Source: Clostridia bacterium (GTDB taxonomy: Bacteria; Bacillota; Clostridia; Oscillospirales; Acutalibacteraceae). From it: a stretch of DNA of 23,661 bases. Numbering within the stretch: the first letter of the stretch is position 1; each line of letters opens with the position of its first letter. The position numbers were made by a program, and so were the translations under genes. This document shows, one piece after another, positions 14,188 through 23,488 of the stretch. The DNA lies in NCBI GenBank assembly GCA_024404065.1, contig JAKSQR010000009.1:1-23661 (forward strand), in the 5' to 3' direction. Under the pieces are notes generated by a model that was given only the letters and a program-made list of their open reading frames with translations, ran no database searches and was not told the DNA's origin.

Positions 14188-15474
14188 TTACTTTACCTCC
14201 TTTGTGATTATGTCAAGAATCTCGTCACTTGTGTAGTAACGGGAGGTAGTGTATGTACGGAGCTTATTTGAGTTTGTAATAACATTCTTCTTTTTGCAAA
14301 GAGGGTTATTCATATACATAAGGGGGCAGATGTAGCTGAGTACAACACCTGTATCAGCAAGCTCTTTTGCCTTTGCTGTTTTTTCAAATGCTTCCTTTAC
14401 ACCAGGAGCAGCAGTAAATACTGTAGGTACAGAAACCTTTTTAAGACCATTCTTTTTAAGGCCTGCAACTACATTATCTGTCCACTCATTAAGCTGTGCA
14501 AGTGAAAGGTGAGGGCAGCCTACAAAGCAAAGCTCAGGTGCTGCATTCTTATCCTTCCACATAACGGGGTAATTATTTTTAACTCTTTCAAGCTCAGCAT
14601 CATCAATTACGTAAACCTTAGCACCTTCTGCGATAATGTCTTCGCCAGCTTCCTTAGCTTCAGGTGTAAGGTCAGCAATGTGATAAAGACCAACAGCACC
14701 GTTTGATGCAGTAGCTGCACCGAAGTCTTTAAGATATGCGCATACGTCATCAGTAAGCTCTGTGCCAAGCCATTTATTCATACCCTTAACATAAGGTACA
14801 TCCTCCATTACCTTCATACCGATAGCGGAGCCAAGCACCTGTGCCTCAGGCTTTTTAGTGGTATTTACTTCAATAATCCATGTAGCCTTTCTGCCCTCGT
14901 CTGTAAGCAGACCAAAATAGGGTACATAGCCGATAATAGAGCCAAAAAGCTCAATAATGCCGGAGTTTCTGTTACACTTTGCACCAAGTACAGAGTTAGC
15001 ATATACAACTGCTGAGGATTCAGCCCAGGAGAGGATATCACCCTTATTGGGCTTATTGCCTACTTCATCCATATAGCAGGTACAGGTGTAGCTGTTTTTG
15101 TCTATAAGACCAAGCTTATTAAGCTGAGCATCATAGTTATCCTGCATAGAGTACATAAGCTTTGTGAAAACAATGTTATCAAGTAAGCCCTTTGGTACAT
15201 TGGGGTCAAGGGGCTTAGGGTCAACAGAAAATTTCTGACCACTGAGTGCGCCACCTGCTATAAGCTGGTCCATAAGGTCATAAACAGGCTTCATAACCTT
15301 TAAGCCAAAGCTTGTAACAAGGTGACCCTTTTCGCTTGTAACGGGTACCATTTTTTCGGCACCAAAGGCATCGCCATACATAACAAGGGTCTTCATAACC
15401 TTTGCCATAGTTTCGCCTTTTGAGCCGTTGAGCAGGGCTAACTGCTCATCTGTGAGCTGCATTTTGTAATCCAT
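14188..15474 (-). CDS. Aconitase X large (catalytic) subunit
   Basis: A 428-residue AcnX catalytic protein (DUF521), a relative of aconitase. Characterised members include cis-3-hydroxy-L-proline dehydratase in bacteria and phosphomevalonate dehydratase in archaea. Recognised parts are the N-terminal LTDEQLALLNGSKGE, the AESSAVVYANSVLGAKCNRN stretch (about 151-170), FVGCPHLSLAQL (317-328), and a late Cys pair in SYICPLMYMNNPLC; these cysteines are candidate Fe-S ligands. ATG start with AGGAGG 8 nt upstream. The neighbours (trkH, a kinase, no proline or mevalonate genes) do not identify the substrate, so I leave it open. Confidence 0.85.
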   Translation of the reverse strand: MDYKMQLTDEQLALLNGSKGETMAKVMKTLVMYGDAFGAEKMVPVTSEKGHLVTSFGLKVMKPVYDLMDQLIAGGALSGQKFSVDPKPLDPNVPKGLLDNIVFTKLMYSMQDNYDAQLNKLGLIDKNSYTCTCYMDEVGNKPNKGDILSWAESSAVVYANSVLGAKCNRNSGIIELFGSIIGYVPYFGLLTDEGRKATWIIEVNTTKKPEAQVLGSAIGMKVMEDVPYVKGMNKWLGTELTDDVCAYLKDFGAATASNGAVGLYHIADLTPEAKEAGEDIIAEGAKVYVIDDAELERVKNNYPVMWKDKNAAPELCFVGCPHLSLAQLNEWTDNVVAGLKKNGLKKVSVPTVFTAAPGVKEAFEKTAKAKELADTGVVLSYICPLMYMNNPLCKKKNVITNSNKLRTYTTSRYYTSDEILDIITKEVK

Positions 15475-15534
15475 AGCAATATCCTCCTGTTAAATTTATT
15501 TGTCATAATATATTATCAAATATTTTAATAATAT

Positions 15535-17016
15535 TTATTTCATATTACTTATACTGCGTTCCTTCTTGGGAATAATGTATTTTGTGAAAAGCATAAACAT
15601 GGGAATAAGTTCAAGTCTGCCGGCTAACATATCAAATGAGAGTACGATTTTACTTAAAACGGAAAACTCACTGAAGTTGCCTGTAGGACCAATATTACCA
15701 AAAGCAGGACCTACGTTATTCATACAGGTTACTACTGAGCCTATTGTTTCAAGCAGAGTGTTACCCTTCCATGTATCAATTGATATTACAAATACGGAAG
15801 CTGCCATAACTACCATATAAATTGCAAGGTATGCGGTAATGCTCTGTACAACTGCTTCATCAACAGGCTTACCCTGAAGCTTTACTGTTTCAATGCTTCG
15901 TGGGTTAAAAGCCTTTTTAACGCTTCTTAAACCGCTCTTAACAAGCACGGTAATACGTGATACCTTAAGACCACCACCGGTAGAGCCTGCGCAGGAGCCT
16001 ATAAACATAAGCAGGAAAAGAGTTGCCTTTGAGAGGGTACTCCATTTTTCAAAGTCAGTAGATGAAAAACCTGTGGTAGAAATAATTGATGCTACCTGGA
16101 AAAATGCTGTTCTGAGTGAATCAAGAAAATGATGCTTTGTAAGTGTTAAATCTACTGTGATAATAGTTACTGCAACGGCAATAATGCCTAAGTACCAATG
16201 AACCTCTTCGTCTTTAAGAGCCTCTTTAATGCGACCTCTTGTAAGCAGGTAATAAACGTTGAAGTTTATACCAAAAAGAAGCATAAATACTGTAATAACT
16301 ATTTCAATGTATGCACTGCCATAGCCTTCAATACTGTTATTAAGTGCGCAGAAGCCGCCTGTGCCTGCTGTTGCGAAGGCGTTTGTAACGCTGTCAAACC
16401 AGGGCATACCGCCAACTCTGAGCAGTATAACCAAGGCAAATGTCATAGCACAGTACATAGCGTATAAAATACGTGCTGAGGCGGTCAGCTTACTTACAAG
16501 CTTACCTACTACGGGGCCGGGGGATTCAGCTCTCATAACATGCATTACAGAGCCTTCTGTTTTGGGAATGATTGCAATAACAAATACAAGTATACCCATA
16601 CCGCCTATAAAGTGAGTAAATGCACGCCAGAATAATATACTCTTAGGCAGATGCTCAATCTCAGTAAGTATGGTTGAGCCTGTGGTTGTAAAGCCGGAAA
16701 CAGTTTCAAAAAATGCGTCTATATAGTTGGGTATTGCTCCGCTTAAGCAGAAGGGGAGTGCACCGAAGCCGGACATAAGTACCCATGTAAGTGCTACAAG
16801 GAAGTAGCCGTCTTTTGCATAGAATGATTCTCTTTCGGGTTTATTAAGCTTGAATAAGGCACCAACTATGGAAACTGCTGCCATACTTATTGCAAAGGCA
16901 ATAACCACTCTTATATTCTCTCTGTAACATATAGACATTACAAAGGGAATAATCATAAGCACTGCTTCTATAAGCAGAATGATGCCAAGCTGATTAAATA
17001 TCTTTTTATAGTTCAA
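15535..17016 (-). CDS. trkH: TrkH/KtrB-type potassium channel subunit
   Basis: A 493-residue membrane protein, the pore-forming subunit of a Trk/Ktr potassium uptake system. All four pore loops of the family are visible with their filter glycines: FTTTGSTIL (109-117), ATAGTGGF (215-222), ISTTGFSS (312-319) and NNVGPAFG (433-440). Length fits TrkH. The start codon is TTG (followed by Asn-Tyr-Lys-Lys), supported by AAGGTG about 7 nt upstream and by the lack of a better ATG. It follows trkA by 18 nt, so channel and gating subunit are made together. No terminator is obvious before the aconitase X genes 60 nt further on. Confidence 0.95.
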   Translation of the reverse strand: MNYKKIFNQLGIILLIEAVLMIIPFVMSICYRENIRVVIAFAISMAAVSIVGALFKLNKPERESFYAKDGYFLVALTWVLMSGFGALPFCLSGAIPNYIDAFFETVSGFTTTGSTILTEIEHLPKSILFWRAFTHFIGGMGILVFVIAIIPKTEGSVMHVMRAESPGPVVGKLVSKLTASARILYAMYCAMTFALVILLRVGGMPWFDSVTNAFATAGTGGFCALNNSIEGYGSAYIEIVITVFMLLFGINFNVYYLLTRGRIKEALKDEEVHWYLGIIAVAVTIITVDLTLTKHHFLDSLRTAFFQVASIISTTGFSSTDFEKWSTLSKATLFLLMFIGSCAGSTGGGLKVSRITVLVKSGLRSVKKAFNPRSIETVKLQGKPVDEAVVQSITAYLAIYMVVMAASVFVISIDTWKGNTLLETIGSVVTCMNNVGPAFGNIGPTGNFSEFSVLSKIVLSFDMLAGRLELIPMFMLFTKYIIPKKERSISNMK

Positions 17017-17034
17017 AATAATTCACCTTAAGCT

Positions 17035-18390
17035 TTAAGCAAAAATGTCGTGCAGGTCATCAAGGATTCTGCCTGCGGTTACTACAATAACTCTGTCGCC
17101 ACCCACCATAGCAGTATCACCATCGGGGAATATGATTTTACCGTTACGGATGATTGCAACTATAAGCAGGTCAGGAAGTATTTCAAGCTGCTTAAATGGT
17201 ATATTCTCATAGCTTGCATCGTATGGAACGGAAAATTCAATAGCTTCAACATTGCCACCAACAAGCTTATAAAGAGCGTGAATTTCAGATTTATCAGCTG
17301 AATTCTGAAGCGCTCTTACGTCACGGGTAACAATGGAGCTTGCTATAAGCTGAGGGGAAATTACGGTTTCAAGACCAAGGTCTGTGAGTATGGAGTAGGA
17401 GTGCCTGTCAACCTTAGTTATAACCTTGTTAAGGTATTTTGAGTAGGCGTAAAGAGATACAATTATGTTCTCTTCATCAATGCCTGTAAGGGCAACAAGG
17501 GCGTCCTGATTAGCAAGGTTAAGCTCATCAAGCAGGTTCTGGTCAGTACCATCACCGCATATAACAGTAACATCTGAAAGGGCTGATGTAAGCTGATGAC
17601 ATCTCTCCTCATCAGAGTCTATAAGCTTAATGTTACGATCAGTTTCTGAAAGAAGCTTTGCAAGGTAAAGACCTATTCTGCCGCCGCCTACTATCATAAC
17701 ATTACGGATTTTCTTTTTATAAATTCCGATGGCTCTCATGAAAGCGGTAATTTCGTTTCGTGAGCCTGTAATGCTGATGGAGTCCTTTTGCTGAAGTACA
17801 AAATCACCAGAGGGAATAGTAACGCTGTTTTGCCTTTGAACTGCGCAGATAAGCACCTTCTGCTTGAATTTCTTTCTTACCTCAAACACGGGCATATTGT
17901 GAAGAGGATTGCCCTCAGGTATTACTATTTTTGCAATTTCAAGACGTCCGCTTGAGAAGGAGTCTACACTTGCGGCAGAGGGGAAGCGGATAATTCTTGC
18001 AATTTCATTGGCTGTTTCAAATTCGGGGTTTACAATAGTGTTAATACCGATTTTTTTCATTAAGAAATCACGCTGCTTTGAGTAGTCCGGATTTCTTACT
18101 CTTGCAATGGTGTGTACTGTGCCAAGATTTTTTGCAAAGGTACAGCAAAGAATATTAAGCTCATCAGATGCTGTGGCGGCAATAAGAAGCTTAGCCTTTT
18201 TTGCGCCTGCCTCCTCAAGTATTTCAACTGTTGCACCATTACCGCAGATACCCATTACATCGTAGGTATCTACTATGTTGGTAATAACTGAGCTTTTAAT
18301 ATCAATTGCAACAATGTCGTGGCCTTCTTTGGCAAGCTGAGCGGTAAGTGTGGAGCCGAGCTTACCCTGACCTACAATAATTATATACAT
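17035..18390 (-). CDS. trkA: TrkA, NAD-binding regulator of potassium uptake
   Basis: The 451-residue peripheral subunit that gates TrkH in response to bound nucleotide. It has the tandem full-length layout: RCK_N domain 1 starting MYIIIVGQGKLGSTL with GxGxxG, a TrkA_C-like domain, a second Rossmann domain near residue 230 (VMIVGGGRIGLYLAKLL), and a second TrkA_C domain at the end. This is the double-RCK TrkA type rather than the half-length KtrA. ATG start with AAAGGAT upstream, 20 nt after the MFS gene stop. Confidence 0.96.
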   Translation of the reverse strand: MYIIIVGQGKLGSTLTAQLAKEGHDIVAIDIKSSVITNIVDTYDVMGICGNGATVEILEEAGAKKAKLLIAATASDELNILCCTFAKNLGTVHTIARVRNPDYSKQRDFLMKKIGINTIVNPEFETANEIARIIRFPSAASVDSFSSGRLEIAKIVIPEGNPLHNMPVFEVRKKFKQKVLICAVQRQNSVTIPSGDFVLQQKDSISITGSRNEITAFMRAIGIYKKKIRNVMIVGGGRIGLYLAKLLSETDRNIKLIDSDEERCHQLTSALSDVTVICGDGTDQNLLDELNLANQDALVALTGIDEENIIVSLYAYSKYLNKVITKVDRHSYSILTDLGLETVISPQLIASSIVTRDVRALQNSADKSEIHALYKLVGGNVEAIEFSVPYDASYENIPFKQLEILPDLLIVAIIRNGKIIFPDGDTAMVGGDRVIVVTAGRILDDLHDIFA

Positions 18391-18410
18391 AGCGTTATCC
18401 TTTCGCTGAT

Positions 18411-19763
18411 TTATTTATTTTCAGCATTTGCTTTTTCGCTTTCAATCCTCTTCCATTCTTTGATTAAGAAAACAAGGGGAATAATAATCATAATTGCTAC
18501 AACAGCAGCAGCAAGGAAGATGTGGGGTGGGGGTACATTTACTACCTCACCATAGTCGTTTGTATAGGTTTTAAGAGCAAACTGCTCTGTAACCGCTGAG
18601 CCGATAGCAGGGCCTATAATCATTGGTATCATAACGCCAAAAATCATTCTTATACCCTGGAATGAGCCTGCTTTGTCTTCTGGAGTAAAGTCACGGATTG
18701 CGGCTGAAAGCAGTATGGAGATAAGACCATAGCCTGCAATAAATACAATAGCGCATACGCCGAAGACCGCTAAGGTTTTTGCAAAGTAAACTGCAATAAG
18801 ACCTACTACAAGAAACAGTACAGAGGGTATTGCGTACCTTGCACGTCCCTTTTTATCCATACGGTCGCCCATTATTACTGCACCTGCAATTACGCCGCCT
18901 ACTACAAGCACTGCAACTATTGCAAAAACGGGAGTAATATTGAGAGAGCCTAAATCAAGACCAATCTGATGCTGTACATAGATGAATAAATAGGGGAAGA
19001 AAACCTGAACTGCAATAGAGTAAATGCAGAAGCTTAAAAGTGAAAGGTAAAGGCCTCTGTTTTCTCTTACCACCTGAGGTCTGAAACCATAGATAAGTGC
19101 CTCGGTAAATTTTGTATCCTTTTTCTCACCATTGAGGCTGTCCTTTATGGTGAACATACCAATTAAACCACAAACGGAAACAAGTATACCAAGACCAAGG
19201 AAGCAGGCAGGGTAGCCAAACTGTGTGGCACATACACCAAAGGCAACTGTAACTATTACAAGTGCAAGCACAGGCAATGTTGCAAGCACACCCTCAGTCC
19301 TTGCTCTGTTTTCATCTACGGTAATATCTGTTATCCAGGCATTAAAGGCAGCGTCATTACTTGTAGAGCCCATAAAGGTCATTACACAGTCCATAATAAT
19401 AACTATTGAAACTGTTGCACTCAGGGCTGCAACTGCATCCATACCTAAAAGCCTGCCTACATTTTCACGGGAGATAAGGGCAAACGCCATAACTGTAATG
19501 CCCCAGAGAATATAACCGCCGCTTATAAATATTTTTCGTTTACCTACCTTGTCGCTGAGGGTGCCCATAAGCAACGTTGTAAGCACTGCAGCTACTGATG
19601 ATGCGGCAACCATCCTTGAAATATCCTGAGAGTTGCCACCTATTTCGTTAAATAAAAAGGTGTTGAAGTAGTTGTTTTCAACTGCCCAGGCAACCTGACC
19701 CATAAATCCGAAAAGCAAAATATTCAGCATGGTAAGCTTGCCTAATTTTACGCTCTTTCCCAT
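18411..19763 (-). CDS. MFS transporter (GPH/SLC45-like)
   Basis: A 450-residue integral membrane protein with about 12 hydrophobic segments. It carries the major facilitator motif in the loop between helices 2 and 3 (MGTLSDKVGKRK) and a degenerate copy in the second half (MGDRMDKKGRARY). The start GFMGQVAWAVENNYFNTF resembles the GPH/SLC45-like sugar-cation branch, so a glycoside or similar solute is possible; the substrate is not determined. ATG at 19763 is chosen because GGGAG lies 7 nt before it; a TTG seven codons upstream would put the ribosome site inside the gene. It follows the phosphoesterase by 13 nt. The divergent GH30 hydrolase nearby makes a carbohydrate-related substrate plausible but unproven. 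Confidence 0.8.
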   Translation of the reverse strand: MGKSVKLGKLTMLNILLFGFMGQVAWAVENNYFNTFLFNEIGGNSQDISRMVAASSVAAVLTTLLMGTLSDKVGKRKIFISGGYILWGITVMAFALISRENVGRLLGMDAVAALSATVSIVIIMDCVMTFMGSTSNDAAFNAWITDITVDENRARTEGVLATLPVLALVIVTVAFGVCATQFGYPACFLGLGILVSVCGLIGMFTIKDSLNGEKKDTKFTEALIYGFRPQVVRENRGLYLSLLSFCIYSIAVQVFFPYLFIYVQHQIGLDLGSLNITPVFAIVAVLVVGGVIAGAVIMGDRMDKKGRARYAIPSVLFLVVGLIAVYFAKTLAVFGVCAIVFIAGYGLISILLSAAIRDFTPEDKAGSFQGIRMIFGVMIPMIIGPAIGSAVTEQFALKTYTNDYGEVVNVPPPHIFLAAAVVAIMIIIPLVFLIKEWKRIESEKANAENK

Positions 19764-19776
19764 AGTAATTCTCCCT

Positions 19777-20865
19777 TTATCCAAGCAGAATTTTTATAAT
19801 TAAACTTATAATTACAATTCCCGCAATTATACCGAGTGTGCGGAATATATGATGTAAGCCTATGCTCTGCCTGTCAGATATTCTTTTCATAATCGGACCA
19901 AGGCTTTCACATTTAAGGCCAAATTCTTTGAATCTTTTAAGCTCCTGAGTAAATTTATCAGGGCTTTCTTCTTTTATTTCAACATATCTTACACAGCTTC
20001 TGCAGCCATCTGTATAGCACCTGAAGCCTGCAGTTTTGTGTTGTGCCATAAATATGCCGTCCACATAACCGCTGAAATCATTAAGATGGTCGTGACCAAA
20101 GAAGGCGGCTTTTACATTGCCCTGCTTTTTCCAGCTTTCAAACTGTCCGTTGTTAATATCGGGTGAGCAGGGGCCTTCACCTACATAATCTGCGGTATTT
20201 TCTTTACCAACATACCACGTGTTTTGGTGAGAGCCGTAGCCTCTTACTGCAAAGGGCATTTCATACCATTTTGCTTTTCTCAAAAGCTCATATTCCTCAG
20301 GCACGGGGATATGCTGAAAGATATATGCGGGTAAATTTTTATCGTTATTCTTTTCAAACCATTCTATCTGGTCTGTGTGAACGTAATCATAATAGGATTT
20401 TTCTTTATCCTCATAAAGATTGTTACTATCTAAAAACCACAGGCATGCTTTTGGTGTTTTACCATCTTTATCATAAACATACTCAAAAAAATCTGCTTTG
20501 CCGTCTACACCATCAGGGCGCATTAAAAGCCCTTCAATTTCGCTGCATACTCTGATGATATCCTCATCACAGCCTGCATCATGCTCGTGGTTACCCATAA
20601 TATATGCAACAGGTATGTTTCGCTTAAAGGCGGGTGCGCAGATATCTTTAACTCCCTGCTTGAATTCCTCAGGATTTTCTTTGCAGATACTGCTGTGATA
20701 AACATCACCAAGCAGCACACATAAATCAGGTTTATAATAGTCTAAAGATGCTGTCATCAGCTTCTGCATATCCTTAAAACGTGGGCTTGTTTTATAGTCT
20801 TTATACTCATGCAGGTCGCCAAAAAGCAGCATACCAAACCTGCCATCACCATTAAATTTAAGCAT
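19777..20865 (-). CDS. Calcineurin-like metallophosphoesterase with C-terminal membrane anchor
   Basis: A 362-residue phosphoesterase with the complete metal-binding motif set: FGDLHE (Asp17, His19), LLGDVYH, MGNHEHD, FQHIP and FGHDHLND. The layout resembles the Dcr2/PRP1-like purple-phosphatase branch rather than nuclease-type MPPs. There is no signal peptide; the last 20-25 residues (IFRTLGIIAGIVIISLIIKILLG) form one hydrophobic helix, so the enzyme is probably tail-anchored with its catalytic domain in the cytoplasm. The natural substrate is unknown. ATG start with AAGGTG upstream. It is the first gene after a consensus promoter and is followed by the MFS and trk genes with short gaps. Confidence 0.85.
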   Translation of the reverse strand: MLKFNGDGRFGMLLFGDLHEYKDYKTSPRFKDMQKLMTASLDYYKPDLCVLLGDVYHSSICKENPEEFKQGVKDICAPAFKRNIPVAYIMGNHEHDAGCDEDIIRVCSEIEGLLMRPDGVDGKADFFEYVYDKDGKTPKACLWFLDSNNLYEDKEKSYYDYVHTDQIEWFEKNNDKNLPAYIFQHIPVPEEYELLRKAKWYEMPFAVRGYGSHQNTWYVGKENTADYVGEGPCSPDINNGQFESWKKQGNVKAAFFGHDHLNDFSGYVDGIFMAQHKTAGFRCYTDGCRSCVRYVEIKEESPDKFTQELKRFKEFGLKCESLGPIMKRISDRQSIGLHHIFRTLGIIAGIVIISLIIKILLG

Positions 20866-20897
20866 TTAACCACACCTTGCGCAATTTTACATCTTAT

Positions 20898-20927
20898 ATT
20901 ATATATATTATTTTATAATTTTGTCAA
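20898..20927 (-). promoter_or_regulatory. Consensus promoter for the phosphoesterase-MFS-trk run
   Basis: Perfect TTGACA (20922-20927) and TATAAT (20898-20903) on the minus strand with an 18-nt AT-only spacer. Transcription would begin near 20890, about 25 nt before the phosphoesterase start. No terminator is evident until after the aconitase X genes, so up to six genes may share this transcript. Confidence 0.8.
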
Positions 20928-20935
20928 TAAAAATG

Positions 20936-20964
20936 TTGTTTATAGGAAAGTTATGTGGTAACAT
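20936..20964 (+). promoter_or_regulatory. Possible promoter of the GH30 operon
   Basis: TTGTTT (20936-20941) and TAACAT (20959-20964) with a 17-nt spacer lie about 45 nt before the GH30 start. Both boxes are weak, as might be expected for a regulated promoter; an alternative TTGTCA box at 20921 lacks a good -10. Confidence 0.35.
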
Positions 20965-21008
20965 TTACATGGAAGCACAGTTTCATTTTCAGTAAGGAGA
21001 ATTTGAGA

Positions 21009-22415
21009 ATGCTTATCAGGTTTATCTGCCTTCTTTTATCATTTATGCAGGTGCTGTCTTTCAAGGTAGTGAGCATAGGTAAAAGTCAGGCAATAGGTGT
21101 AAATAAATACAAGGAATATCAGACCTTTGAGGGCTTTGGCACATCCTCTGCATGGTGGAGCCAGAATATTGAGGATGAAAAGCTTGCCCGTGAAATTGCA
21201 AGGCTGCTATACGATAAAGAAACAGGTCTTGGGCTTAAAACCTACCGCTTCAATGTAGGCGCAGGTGAGGCAGACAGAGAAGACAGCCGTATAGTTTATC
21301 CATCAAGGCAGACTCACAGCTTCTATTATTACAACGAAGAAACGAAGCAATGGGAGTATGATTTCACCCGTGATGAAAATGCGGTAAGAATGATGGATTT
21401 TGCTCTTGAGTATGGTGCTGAGGAGATTATTCTTTTCTGCAATTCACCCCATTACAGTATGTGTGCAAATGGTCACGCCTCAGGTGGATTTGAAAAGAAG
21501 GAAAACAACCTGCCTGAAGAAAACTATCAGGCGTTTGTGGATTACCTGCTCACTATTGCAGACCACTTTGTGGAGGAGGGCTACCCGATTAAAGCAATTT
21601 CACCCATCAATGAGCCACAATGGGACTGGGGCGGTGATTGGGTATCGCAGGAGGATTGCCACTATGATGTGGAGCAATGTGTAAAGCTGCTTGAGCTTTT
21701 TGCCACCACAATGAAAGCAAGGGGCTGTAAGTACGAATTAAGAATGCCTGAAAGCGGTGAGCTTTCAGAGCCCTACTATGACTATATTGATAAGGTGCTT
21801 GAAAGCGAAATACTAAGAGATTACTGCAGTTATTATTCAGGTCACAGCTACTGGATGGATTTCAGAATACCTGAGAAAACCGCAACAGGCAATAAATTCA
21901 AAGAGCAGTATCCCGGTATTAAGCTTGAGATGAGTGAATGGTGTGAATTACCGCTGACTCTGGATAACAACAGTATTGACAGCGGTATATATATGGCAAA
22001 TGTAATTATTCAGGACCTTAAATATCTTGGTGCTGTTTCCTGGTGCAGCTGGACTGCTGTAAATGGAGATGGCCTTATGGATATAGATAACGGCAATCTT
22101 AAATTATTCAACAGGTATAATGCTTATATGCACTTTTCAAGGTTTATTAAGCCCGGTGCAGTAAGAATAGATACCATGAATAATAAAGAGGACACCCAGA
22201 TTGAGTCCGTTGCATTCAAGGACGGCGACAGTATAATCCTTGTGCTTGTAAATAATGCAGGGGATTCACAAAAAATTGAATTTTCAGGTATGAGCGGTAA
22301 ATACGAAATGTATCTTTCAGATGCCACCCATAACTGTGAAAAATATCAAACCGGCTCAATGCTTCTGAGCCACGAAATGCCCCCGAGAAGTATAGAAACT
22401 ATTATAGTGAGGTAA
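21009..22415 (+). CDS. GH30-family glycoside hydrolase
   Basis: A 468-residue hydrolase with the GH30 (clan GH-A) pattern: the opening YQTFEGFGTSSAWWS, the acid/base glutamate in SPINEPQWDW (Glu202), and the likely nucleophile in KLEMSEWCE (Glu310). A C-terminal beta-sandwich-like part follows. The sequence looks closest to the endo-beta-1,6-galactanase-like GH30 subgroup, but glucanase or xylanase activity cannot be excluded. ATG at 21009 is chosen over a GTG at 20955 because AAGGAGA lies 8 nt upstream. From there the N-terminus (MLIRFICLLLSFMQVLSF) is a hydrophobic, signal-like segment without a clear cleavage site, so the enzyme may be exported or membrane-held. It is followed by an oxidoreductase after 5 nt. 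Confidence 0.85.
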   Translation: MLIRFICLLLSFMQVLSFKVVSIGKSQAIGVNKYKEYQTFEGFGTSSAWWSQNIEDEKLAREIARLLYDKETGLGLKTYRFNVGAGEADREDSRIVYPSRQTHSFYYYNEETKQWEYDFTRDENAVRMMDFALEYGAEEIILFCNSPHYSMCANGHASGGFEKKENNLPEENYQAFVDYLLTIADHFVEEGYPIKAISPINEPQWDWGGDWVSQEDCHYDVEQCVKLLELFATTMKARGCKYELRMPESGELSEPYYDYIDKVLESEILRDYCSYYSGHSYWMDFRIPEKTATGNKFKEQYPGIKLEMSEWCELPLTLDNNSIDSGIYMANVIIQDLKYLGAVSWCSWTAVNGDGLMDIDNGNLKLFNRYNAYMHFSRFIKPGAVRIDTMNNKEDTQIESVAFKDGDSIILVLVNNAGDSQKIEFSGMSGKYEMYLSDATHNCEKYQTGSMLLSHEMPPRSIETIIVR

Positions 22416-22420
22416 TTGTT

Positions 22421-23485
22421 ATGAGTAAAACTTACAAGGTTGGTTTAATTGGTTGCGGCGGTATCGCAAAGGCAGCACACATTCCCGCATATCTGCTTGA
22501 AAAAAGAGCAGAGGTTGTTGCAGTCTGCGATATAAGACCCGAAAGGGCAGAGTTTGCCCGCAGCAAATTCTTTAAGAACGCAAAAACATACACAGACTAT
22601 AAAGAGTTACTTAAAAACGAAGAGGTAGATTACGTTGATATCTGCACACCTAACTACCTTCACTCAATTATCGCAGTAGATGCCCTTAATGCAGGCAAGC
22701 ATGTCCTTTGCGAAAAGCCTGATGCAGTAAGCGTTGAGGAAGCACTTAAAATGAAGGCAGCTGCTGATGCTAACGGCAAGCGCCTTATGGTTATAAGAAA
22801 TAACCGTTATATGGACTCTTCTAAAAAAGTTAAAGCACTTGCAGACGAAGGCTATTTTGGCGACTTTTATGCAGGCAGATGTGGCTGGGTAAGACGCAGA
22901 GGTATCCCCGGTAAGGGTGGCTGGTTTACCACTAAAGAGCAGAGCGGTGGCGGTCCTCTTATTGACCTTGGTGTACACATGATTGACCTTGCTATTTACT
23001 TTATGGGTAACCCCAAGCCTGTAGCTGTAAGCGGTAATACATTCTGCAAGTTTGCAAATGCAGACGATTCAGACTCCGTACATTCAAAGTTTGGTGACAG
23101 AGTTGAAGGCGGCACCTTTGATGTTGAAGATTTAGCAATGGGCTTTATCAGATTTGATAATGGTGCAGTGCTTCAGATTGAATTTTCATGGGCTTCAAAT
23201 ATTAAAAAAGAGTATCGTTTTGTTGAGCTTCGTGGTGAAAAGGCAGGCGTTTCATGGACTGACGGCATTGCAGAGCTTCACTATGAAAAGAATGGCAAAA
23301 TGAAGAATGAAAAGGTTAAGGCAAACATTGTCAAGCTGCCTCATAAGGAGAATATTTCTCACTTTATTGATGTGCTTAACGGCGAAGCAGACCCAATCTT
23401 TGTACCTGAGCAGGGCATTGATATGATTAAAATTCTTTCTGCAATTTATGAGTCAGCAAAAACAGGAAGGGAAGTTATCCTTTAA
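22421..23485 (+). CDS. Gfo/Idh/MocA-family NAD(P)-dependent oxidoreductase
   Basis: A 354-residue cytoplasmic dehydrogenase. It has the N-terminal Rossmann motif VGLIGCGGIAKAAHIPAY, the family EKP signature (Glu98-Lys99-Pro100), and the active-site stretch GGGPLIDLGVHMIDL with Asp182, His186 and Asp189. Family members oxidise or epimerise sugars, inositols or sugar acids; the specific substrate cannot be told from sequence. ATG start with GAGG at the end of the GH30 gene, suggesting coupled translation. The pairing with a GH30 enzyme suggests use of the released sugar. Confidence 0.88.
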   Translation: MSKTYKVGLIGCGGIAKAAHIPAYLLEKRAEVVAVCDIRPERAEFARSKFFKNAKTYTDYKELLKNEEVDYVDICTPNYLHSIIAVDALNAGKHVLCEKPDAVSVEEALKMKAAADANGKRLMVIRNNRYMDSSKKVKALADEGYFGDFYAGRCGWVRRRGIPGKGGWFTTKEQSGGGPLIDLGVHMIDLAIYFMGNPKPVAVSGNTFCKFANADDSDSVHSKFGDRVEGGTFDVEDLAMGFIRFDNGAVLQIEFSWASNIKKEYRFVELRGEKAGVSWTDGIAELHYEKNGKMKNEKVKANIVKLPHKENISHFIDVLNGEADPIFVPEQGIDMIKILSAIYESAKTGREVIL

Positions 23486-23488
23486 TTT

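Noticed and set aside
20955..21008. Upstream GTG start for the GH30 gene
   Set aside because: The AAGGAGA ribosome site at 20994-21000 is correctly spaced for the ATG at 21009, and the extra 18 residues do not resemble a family N-terminus.
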